Shown here: positions 1 through 5,284 of the stretch, piece after piece
Position numbering within the stretch: position 1 is the first letter of the stretch
Layout: every line of letters begins with the position of its first letter
IMG/VR virus record: IMGVR_UViG_3300010885_006581
Span: 1-20,884 of that record
DNA length: 20,884 nt
From: a virus
Strand: one strand, 5' to 3'
Position numbers and translations under genes: made by a program
The notes under the pieces: generated by a model
What the model was told of the DNA's origin: nothing
What the model saw: the letters and a program-made list of their open reading frames with translations, nothing else
Database searches by the model: none

Positions 1-848
1 CGGCTGCGATAGATAGCGTTCTGCAACTGGAAGCCGGCGTTAGCAGAGCCAGGGGGATTCTCTTCAGCACGTCGTGGCTCGTCTTGTGCTGTGCGCGCAG
101 TGCGATGGATCTCATTGTCCATGCCCATGCGCAGCTTCACGCCCATCTCGAGCACGTCGAGCATTGATTCTTTGAGCCCAACGTCTGTTACAAGGTCTGC
201 TGTGTATGAGAACAATGACAACGTAAATGGAATAGCTGCCACAATGTAGAGCGAACCAGCAAACATTGGCTGAATTGAACGAAGAAGCAAACCTGAAGTA
301 GCTGCGCCCGTCCATGTTGTGCCCACGCCACGTTGGAATCGAAACTCAAGTTCTGGCCATGCCGTTGAATCAGTTAACGTCCAGTTACGGCGCACACTTA
401 CCACGCCATAACAATCAGCCATTGCAATTGGAAGCTCAACTGTTTGCTGTGACTCAACTACAGCTTGAGTCACACCAGTCATAGCGTAAAGATGCGGGCC
501 CCACGACTGAAGCTCAGCCATCATGCCGTCATAGATGTCAATCGAAGAGAACCGTGGGTTGATCCACACTTCATCATTGACATCGTGAGCCGCTGCATCA
601 GAGTCAAGCCAGCCACGAATAACTGTTACTTGAAGTGAAGGACTATTTACAGCAGTAACTCGCATGGTTTCAATACCAATGCAAAGTACTGCACCTACCT
701 GCACATTGGCAGTAAGGGTTGATGCCAGCGTCACAGTTGTAGTGCTGGTGTCCATTGCAACCGCTAAGACATTTGTCTCGTTGCGGTAACCGGATGCTGC
801 CTGACGACGTATCCGTTGAATTGTGTTAGCTACTGATGTACGCGCCAT
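1..848 (-). CDS. Putative neck/head-tail connector structural protein (3' end off window)
   Basis: The reading frame is open from ATG at 848 to the window edge, about 282 codons, starting MARTSVANTIQRIRRQAASG. The start is supported by GGAG five bases upstream (ACAGGAGAAGGCATG). Residues about 32-100 form a beta-rich module with the pattern VGAVLCIGIETMRVTAV, then TVIRGW, then AAAH and DEVWINP; a similar module is inserted in the capsid protein next door. Later parts (WTLTDSTAWPELEFRF, then a hydrophobic beta stretch, then VGLKESMLDVLEMGVKLRMG) resemble virion proteins encoded directly after MCP genes, whose C-terminal helices carry a pattern of Arg/Glu and a Pro-Gly turn (here RRAEENPPGS). 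By position it probably joins head to tail or lines the neck. The function is inferred from position and fold style; no catalytic motif is visible. Confidence 0.8.
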   Translation of the reverse strand, partial: MARTSVANTIQRIRRQAASGYRNETNVLAVAMDTSTTTVTLASTLTANVQVGAVLCIGIETMRVTAVNSPSLQVTVIRGWLDSDAAAHDVNDEVWINPRFSSIDIYDGMMAELQSWGPHLYAMTGVTQAVVESQQTVELPIAMADCYGVVSVRRNWTLTDSTAWPELEFRFQRGVGTTWTGAATSGLLLRSIQPMFAGSLYIVAAIPFTLSLFSYTADLVTDVGLKESMLDVLEMGVKLRMGMDNEIHRTARTAQDEPRRAEENPPGSANAGFQLQNAIYRS

Positions 849-871
849 GCCTTCTCCTGTGTGACCGAGTA

Positions 872-901
872 GCCCCGGCACCTCCTAAGAGATGCCGGGG
901 C
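872..901 (-). terminator. Strong GC-rich hairpin between MCP and the neck gene
   Basis: On the minus strand GCCCCGGCATCTC pairs with GAGGTGCCGGGGC around a TTAG loop: 13 pairs, one of them G-U. It begins about 20 bases after the MCP stop codon. No T-run follows on the minus strand (TACTCGG follows), so it is not a classical intrinsic terminator. It could be a partial terminator, an RNA-processing site or a 3' stabiliser of the capsid transcript. It ends 23 bases before the next start codon, clear of that gene's ribosome binding site. Confidence 0.7.
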
Positions 902-923
902 CAAAAGGATTGGCTGCTTCGGT

Positions 924-2108
924 TTAGACGAGAGCCGTTGGCAACGTCTGCGTTGAATCGAGGCCAGTGAACTTGCCCATGTGAGCCTGTCCCTTTACCT
1001 CAAAACCGCACTCAGTAACCATCATGTACTTGTCAGTGTCATCAGTCTTGGCAAGACGCTCAGTCACCATTGGCTGGAACTGACGCATGATGAAGTTCTC
1101 AGGGTTATAGCAGTATGCCTCGTTGTTGCGAATCCAACGAGAGCGGTACAACTCAACTTCACCAAACTCGGTCATGACGGTACGTGCAGTTGAACGACCA
1201 CGGCGAGCATCATCAATCGTTACGGTTGAGATTCGCTCACTACCTGACAAGTTGTTCAATGCGCCAAAGATCTGCGGCTTGCCAATCAACGTGGTGAACA
1301 TGCCGCCACGGTTGAATGCCAACTGCTGCATTGCTTCAAGGCGAGCCAACGTAATCCAAGTGTCAGATGAGTTGATGTTGGTAGTGATAAAGCTGTCAAG
1401 GCCACCAGTCTGGCGAAGCTTGCTAGCACCAAGTTCATACTGACGGCCATATACAGCAGCCTGCTCAACTGCCTGCCACACAGCATGCATCGAGTTGGCC
1501 ATCTGACGGTTCAGTTCATTTGGCACACCGTACTTGGGAATGCGCTGCTCGGTGCGAGACACCTGCACAGTTGACGAGAAGATCTGCGTGATATTGCTGT
1601 ACTTGGTACGGCCAGTGTAGTTGCTAGTGCCAACTGAACCTTCAGCAATAACAGTGCCAACACCAACTACTTCAGTGCCAATTGCGTATGTACCAGCATT
1701 CATGGTTGAGCCAGATGATGCACGCGTAACTGTGTACGACAAGCCAGTAGTGCTTGCATCAGTACATGCAGTGACATACACAATTTCCGAACCAAGACGA
1801 ACCGCATCGCCAATGTGAAAGCGAAACCCTTGTCCAGCAGTAAGTGTCATAGCCGTTGCTGCAGTAGCAAGTGTGGAACCCAACGTGCCGGTAGGAAGTG
1901 GGACTTCATCTTCAAGCCAGTAGAACGTGGTCGTATCGACCGGGCTGCGAGGGATGATTGGGTTGCCAGTGCCACCCACGCCAGTAAGCAGTGGAAGGTC
2001 AAGCGGCGAGAGGGTGTAGATCAACTCATCAATGTTGATCTTGGTTTCGACCTGAAGGTCATACGAGTAGAACGGCGACGTGCCTGTGCCAATAATGTTT
2101 TCAGCCAC
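924..2108 (-). CDS. Major capsid protein, SU10 type (DUF5309-like)
   Basis: This 394-residue protein forms the head shell. The N-terminus (IDELIYTLSPLDLPLLTGVG), the stretch TQIFSSTVQVSRTEQ near residue 174 followed by a long helix around 196-224, the FTTLIGKPQIFGALNNL segment near 271-287, and the closing MRQFQPMVTERLAKTDDTDKY near 341-360 match the general build of the SU10-like MCP family. The length is normal for that family. A beta-rich insertion at residues about 80-151 (HIGDAVRLGSEIVYVTA, then YTVTRA, then IGTEVVGVG) looks like a separate surface domain. The start codon is GTG at 2108, overlapping the preceding TAG stop by one base (TAGTG), with AGGAG seven bases upstream. The scaffold-like gene two positions upstream supports the call. 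A hairpin follows the gene. Confidence 0.92.
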   Translation of the reverse strand: MAENIIGTGTSPFYSYDLQVETKINIDELIYTLSPLDLPLLTGVGGTGNPIIPRSPVDTTTFYWLEDEVPLPTGTLGSTLATAATAMTLTAGQGFRFHIGDAVRLGSEIVYVTACTDASTTGLSYTVTRASSGSTMNAGTYAIGTEVVGVGTVIAEGSVGTSNYTGRTKYSNITQIFSSTVQVSRTEQRIPKYGVPNELNRQMANSMHAVWQAVEQAAVYGRQYELGASKLRQTGGLDSFITTNINSSDTWITLARLEAMQQLAFNRGGMFTTLIGKPQIFGALNNLSGSERISTVTIDDARRGRSTARTVMTEFGEVELYRSRWIRNNEAYCYNPENFIMRQFQPMVTERLAKTDDTDKYMMVTECGFEVKGQAHMGKFTGLDSTQTLPTALV

Positions 2109-2407
2109 TAGAGGGCTCCTTCTGTGAGGGATTTGATACGGTGCAATTTCTTGTCAAAATTGGGGTCAATCATCTTGTCGTACCGTTGCAAATGCGTACC
2201 ATCGGGCCCAAGTAGCGGCATTTTTGTGCCGTCCCTGCGCTCGTCATATAGATAATCGCCATTGCTTTTAACAGGTACGGAAGGTGTTGGCTTCCAGTTC
2301 TGTGTCCGTGACATCTGCGCCCGAGGGGAGATGTTCAATCCCTTGTTGCGAAGTCTGCACCCATAGTGCTCTTCACAATCAGGTATCTCACACCAATCTC
2401 TAGGCAT
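2108..2407 (-). CDS. Small Cys/His protein between scaffold and MCP
   Basis: A 99-residue basic protein. Its N-terminus has a compact cluster C6-x4-C11-x2-H14-x2-C17 (WCEIPDCEEHYGCRLR) that could bind a metal ion, followed by a Pro-, Arg- and Lys-rich body (SRTQNWKPTPSVPVK, MPLLGPDGTHLQRYDK). I recall similar small proteins with a Cys/His N-terminus and a GCxLRxKG motif next to MCP genes in actinobacterial phages, but no function is known to me. The ATG at 2407 overlaps the scaffold stop by eight bases (ATGCCTAG), and the stop overlaps the MCP start by one base. With no clear Shine-Dalgarno of its own, it is probably translated by coupling. It may be a capsid assembly or minor capsid component; that is inference from position only. 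Confidence 0.8.
   Translation of the reverse strand: MPRDWCEIPDCEEHYGCRLRNKGLNISPRAQMSRTQNWKPTPSVPVKSNGDYLYDERRDGTKMPLLGPDGTHLQRYDKMIDPNFDKKLHRIKSLTEGAL
2116..2120 (-). promoter_or_regulatory. Ribosome binding site of the MCP gene
   Basis: AGGAG on the minus strand sits seven bases before the GTG start codon of the capsid gene. It supports the GTG start at 2108 rather than any internal ATG, and lies within the end of the upstream gene, so capsid translation can initiate strongly despite the coupling. Confidence 0.75.
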
Positions 2408-2882
2408 ATTTGCGCGGGTTGTAGATCACTCGCTCATCTTTATTGACACCTGCGACCAAGATGCGGTCAATTGCAGCAAGCTGCGCATTCTCTCGGGTTG
2501 AACCCTTCTTCAGATCAGTCTGGAATTCCCGCAAAGCGGTGTCCATTGGATCAGGTGTTGGGGTTTCGTATGCGTCCGGTGCGCGTCCCGCAGAAATTGC
2601 ATCTCGAAAGTCTGCTTGTCCTGAAGCTTCTCGAGTTGCTTGCTGACGAGTAGCGGCTTGGAACAATCCAAGCTCTTGCCCTTCAGCCTTAAGCGATTCA
2701 AGATCTTCGCCATCCCATGTCTTGTAAAGCATCGACCCGATACGGGAGTCCGTATCAATGCCGGCCTTCACAAACAGAAGTTGACGCTTCAATTCAGCGT
2801 TCTCACTGAGTGCTGCTTTGCCATCCTTAGCTGCTCGACGCAGGGAAGGAATGTCTTGTTCGTCGTTGTCAATGTTTGACAT
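2400..2882 (-). CDS. Capsid scaffolding protein candidate
   Basis: A 160-residue hydrophilic, mainly helical protein rich in Glu, Asp, Ala and Lys. The N-terminal region (SLRRAAKDGKAALSENAELK) predicts a coiled coil and runs into AGIDTDSRIGSMLYKTWDG, a pattern typical of scaffolding proteins of actinobacterial phages; the middle is flexible and Pro-containing (PTPDPMDT). Scaffold proteins nucleate coat assembly inside the procapsid and then leave. Position two genes upstream of the MCP fits. I chose ATG at 2882, not an upstream TTG at 2960, because AAGGAG lies seven bases before it and the extra 26 residues look non-coding. It is the first gene after a 140-base gap with a hairpin and AT-rich DNA. 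No protease gene is seen nearby. Confidence 0.75.
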   Translation of the reverse strand: MSNIDNDEQDIPSLRRAAKDGKAALSENAELKRQLLFVKAGIDTDSRIGSMLYKTWDGEDLESLKAEGQELGLFQAATRQQATREASGQADFRDAISAGRAPDAYETPTPDPMDTALREFQTDLKKGSTRENAQLAAIDRILVAGVNKDERVIYNPRKYA

Positions 2883-2889
2883 GCGTGTG

Positions 2890-2895
2890 CTCCTT
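2890..2895 (-). promoter_or_regulatory. Ribosome binding site that fixes the scaffold start
   Basis: AAGGAG on the minus strand lies seven bases before ATG at 2882 (AAGGAGCACACGCATG). This decides the start of the scaffold gene in favour of a 160-residue product over a longer frame opening at TTG 2960. Confidence 0.8.
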
Positions 2896-3059
2896 GGTAA
2901 GTAGTGCCGTATCGCCTTGCCTACACCCCACATGCGGCGATGTGTGGAGGATGCTCCCAAGCGGCCACTGTTGTAGCTCCACTGGTATTCCGAGGGCCCT
3001 AAGAGCTCACCCCGTTAGTTGAATAATATACACAATCAAGTGTATTTGTGTTGGATATA

Positions 3060-3098
3060 TGTAGCTGGGACACCTGTGAAGTAAATGTCCCAGCTACA
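3060..3098 (-). terminator. Long hairpin after the small basic gene
   Basis: Minus-strand TGTAGCTGGGACA at 3098-3086 pairs perfectly with TGTCCCAGCTACA at 3072-3060, giving a 13-pair stem around a 13-base loop. It begins three bases after the stop codon of the small basic gene, where a 3' end would be expected. No T-run follows on the minus strand (TATATCC), so a classical intrinsic terminator is not shown; it may be a partial terminator, an RNA-processing signal or a transcript stabiliser. Confidence 0.65.
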
Positions 3099-3101
3099 CA
3101 C

Positions 3102-3281
3102 TCACTTTTTTGGGTGGCTTTTTGTTCCACTTTCCTTGCCCTTGCCGCCTGCAATTGTGCGGCTTGCGGCTGCGCCAATCTTGCCGGTCAAACTAGGGGC
3201 CGTGACAAACTTGGCACCAGCACCTACGTTTGCAATGCCGCCAGTAGCGACAGCACCACCATTCTTGTTTCCTTTACTCAT
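3102..3281 (-). CDS. Small basic Gly/Lys-rich protein
   Basis: A 59-residue protein, MSKGNKNGGAVATGG at the start and GKGKESGTKSHPKK at the end, with Lys-rich ends and a Gly/Ala-rich middle. No domain is recognised. The composition suggests a flexible cationic peptide that could contact DNA or an acidic partner, for example inside the head, but this is inference. The start is ATG at 3281 because GGAGG lies five bases before it; a GTG at 3287 overlaps that Shine-Dalgarno and is less likely. The gene begins ten bases after the preceding stop and ends next to a hairpin, so it seems to be the last gene of its coupled run. Confidence 0.6.
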   Translation of the reverse strand: MSKGNKNGGAVATGGIANVGAGAKFVTAPSLTGKIGAAASRTIAGGKGKESGTKSHPKK

Positions 3282-3286
3282 TTTCA

Positions 3287-3291
3287 CCTCC
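3287..3291 (-). promoter_or_regulatory. Ribosome binding site of the small basic gene
   Basis: GGAGG on the minus strand, inside TAAGGAGGTGAAAATG, is the most complete Shine-Dalgarno in the window. It overlaps the stop codon region of the upstream gene and fixes ATG 3281 as the start. Its strength suggests this short protein is made in quantity. Confidence 0.7.
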
Positions 3292-4368
3292 TTACGAAGT
3301 TCCGAGTCCAGTTAAACCTTGGTTAGTTCCAACAGCGCCACCTGTTGCGGCACGCGCATTAGCTTGACGCTCTAAGAGTCTGCGTTCAATTGCACTACTA
3401 GCTTGTCCATCGCCAAGCGCAATTGCCTGCATGCCAGTGTCAGTAGACAAATCTTGTGTCTCGCCAAGACTTTCGCTAAACACACCGCTCATGCGAGAAA
3501 CTGTTTGAATATCTTGGATAATGCCAGCTTCAGACTTTGGCAATTGGCCAATAGCTTCTGCTGTGGCTCGAGACATGCCGACTCCAACTTTTGAACCCAT
3601 GCCAGAGGCGTAAGCAGTCAATGACCGCTTATCAAGATCGGACTGCATGTGTTCAGGGTCAAGAAAACTTGCAGCTAATGCACCGGGTGCATCGAGAATG
3701 CCATAAAAATCTTGGTATGCCTTGAGCACAGCAGGATCAGTATCAGCTACACGCGTATATGACTGTCCAAGTCTTTCCCGAACCTCAGGTGCGTTAAGTC
3801 CTCGTCCCATCAAACTTTGAATGTAACTGTTTGAGGTCATGGAGGGTGGCATCCCGGCCGCAATCAAATCAGAACGTACAGCATTTTCGTAGTTCAAAAC
3901 ATCAGTAGCTGTTGGCACTACATGAGCGTGTTCTGGATCAGCTTTATTGTTTTTTCGCACTTGATCAATGACTGGAAAGCGTTGTTGATAGACCGGCGTT
4001 TGTTCAAGGCGAGGCAAGATTGACTCAAATGAAGTGTCGCTTGGGTTATTAATGACTTCTTTCCACAACCACGATTCTGGATCTGGCGTGCCATCTGCAT
4101 TGAGTTTAAACAAACTACCCAAACCAGCATCATCAAGCATTTTTGCTAGATCACTAAAGGTTTGATTGTTAGCCTTTTCCTTAGCAGGATCAGTTGCTAC
4201 TCCTTTGGGCTCCATTGATTTTGCAATAGCACCCCAGCCCAAAGGATCAGCCGGATCAACGGCGCCATTTTTTGAAAAGTCGTCCCACTCTGCCTGCGAA
4301 TGAGGCCCACTAGCAGCAAGCGCATCCCATTGTGCTTGCGAGTAGCCCATGTATCCAGTGTCAGACAT
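3292..4368 (-). CDS. Putative internal virion/structural protein (358 residues)
   Basis: A soluble, helical-looking protein of unknown function. The N-terminus has a short repeated motif with Tyr/Ser-x-Ala/Gln-x-Trp-Asp (GYSQAQWDALAAS and PHSQAEWDDFSKNG). Residues about 72-135 contain LAKMLDDAGLGSL, then WLWKEVINN, then ILPRLEQTPVYQQRFP, a helical module with a Thr-Pro-x-Tyr-x-x-Arg-Phe-Pro end that I recall from large structural proteins of actinobacterial phages; a looser version occurs in the neighbouring 304-residue protein. The C-terminus is Gly/Ala-rich and includes RRLLERQANARAATGG. ATG at 4368 follows the upstream TGA by one base, with GGGAG six bases before it. The role is inferred from the gene cluster: probably a virion component, perhaps ejected with the DNA. 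Confidence 0.7.
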   Translation of the reverse strand: MSDTGYMGYSQAQWDALAASGPHSQAEWDDFSKNGAVDPADPLGWGAIAKSMEPKGVATDPAKEKANNQTFSDLAKMLDDAGLGSLFKLNADGTPDPESWLWKEVINNPSDTSFESILPRLEQTPVYQQRFPVIDQVRKNNKADPEHAHVVPTATDVLNYENAVRSDLIAAGMPPSMTSNSYIQSLMGRGLNAPEVRERLGQSYTRVADTDPAVLKAYQDFYGILDAPGALAASFLDPEHMQSDLDKRSLTAYASGMGSKVGVGMSRATAEAIGQLPKSEAGIIQDIQTVSRMSGVFSESLGETQDLSTDTGMQAIALGDGQASSAIERRLLERQANARAATGGAVGTNQGLTGLGTS

Positions 4369-4369
4369 G

Positions 4370-5284
4370 TCAAGCTCCCATAAACGATCGGATAGCCGAC
4401 GCAGCGGATTGTGTCATTGAACGCGCTGCATTGGTTTTAGCAAAATCTGGATCAGAACGTGCGTTTACCATTACTTCTGATTGCGTAGCAGCACGCACGA
4501 GCCCCGTCTTTGCGTCTACCGTTTGCATCATTGACAGATACTTTGGATCCATCATGCTGATTGCTTCAGGTGGTTTCTCAAGATACGAAGCAATCCTGTC
4601 TCGAGTAGGCATCAAATAGGTTGACATACTGATCCCCTTATCAATGGCCGGCGCAGCCCAAGAGTAATCTTTCCGTGCTTGTTCTTGAAACAAGGCCATC
4701 AATCCATTTTTGTCAAGCTCTCCAGAAGAAACGCGACGAGAATAATTTTGAGCAGAAAGATCTGAGATAGTAAGCAATTGATCTGCAGCCATCTGTTTAA
4801 TCTGTTCAAGATTGCCGGTCAAAGTGCCAGGGCGCAACTTAGTGAAGTCCAAGCCTTGCGTTAAGTAATCGGTGAGTTGTGCTGATTCCCATTTATTAGC
4901 CACGCTTGTCTTTGCTATTGCGGTAACTTGATCATCGCTCAAAGACAAGCCAAGAGTGTCAGACTCATTGCGGATTGCAGCAGCACTAGCTTGAATCTGT
5001 TGAGCTTTTGTTGCAACACTTGCCCCAGTGCCACTACCTTTTGGCGCTGCTCCTTTATTGAGAAGCTCGCTAACTTTTGCTGAGTTGGTTGCTTTAATAT
5101 CTGCAACCATCGCTACTGGATCAAATGTTGGAGCAGATTTGTAACTTACAATTACTGCACGAATGTCCGGATAGATAAGGTTTCCTAGCTGGCTTCCAAA
5201 TCCGTGGTCTATCAGCCATACGCCTAGTGCTGCATCATCAGTTGCCGATGGATCTGGCGTAATTTGCTTTGGCTTTGGTGCCAT
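4370..5284 (-). CDS. Putative internal virion/structural protein (304 residues)
   Basis: A soluble helical protein without recognised catalytic motif. The N-terminal third holds WLIDHGFGSQLGNL and a following Ile-rich helix pair, resembling the module of the 358-residue protein next to it. The middle is a low-complexity Ala/Gln/Lys helix (about residues 80-110), and the C-terminus ends DPDFAKTNAARSMTQSAASA, a Trp/Phe-x-x-Thr-x-x-Ala-type tail I recall from internal or tape-measure-like proteins of actinobacterial phages. The ATG at 5284 overlaps the preceding TAA by one base (TAATG), with GGGAGG nine bases upstream. Like its neighbours it probably belongs to a set of proteins packaged near the portal; this rests on position only. 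Confidence 0.7.
   Translation of the reverse strand: MAPKPKQITPDPSATDDAALGVWLIDHGFGSQLGNLIYPDIRAVIVSYKSAPTFDPVAMVADIKATNSAKVSELLNKGAAPKGSGTGASVATKAQQIQASAAAIRNESDTLGLSLSDDQVTAIAKTSVANKWESAQLTDYLTQGLDFTKLRPGTLTGNLEQIKQMAADQLLTISDLSAQNYSRRVSSGELDKNGLMALFQEQARKDYSWAAPAIDKGISMSTYLMPTRDRIASYLEKPPEAISMMDPKYLSMMQTVDAKTGLVRAATQSEVMVNARSDPDFAKTNAARSMTQSAASAIRSFMGA

Larger units (their letters stand above)
2883..3101 (-). promoter_or_regulatory. Leader region upstream of the scaffold/MCP cassette
   Basis: This gap of about 220 bases has no supported gene. Going down the minus strand it holds a long hairpin (3060-3098), then an AT-rich stretch with TATATT and TATTAT around 3024-3030 that could serve as a -10 element, then a GC-richer leader to the ribosome binding site. 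No good -35 hexamer is spaced 16-18 bases from the -10 candidates, so the promoter call is weak. A small inverted repeat, ATACAC and GTGTAT separated by six bases (3028-3045), overlaps the AT-rich part and could be an operator or a minor hairpin. Confidence 0.35.

Noticed and set aside
2400-2960. Longer scaffold protein starting at TTG 2960
   Set aside because: The strong ribosome binding site sits before ATG 2882 and the extra 26 residues look like translated leader sequence.
3048-3326. Plus-strand frame across the 3060-3098 hairpin
   Set aside because: It overlaps real minus-strand genes and lacks a ribosome binding site or protein-like composition.
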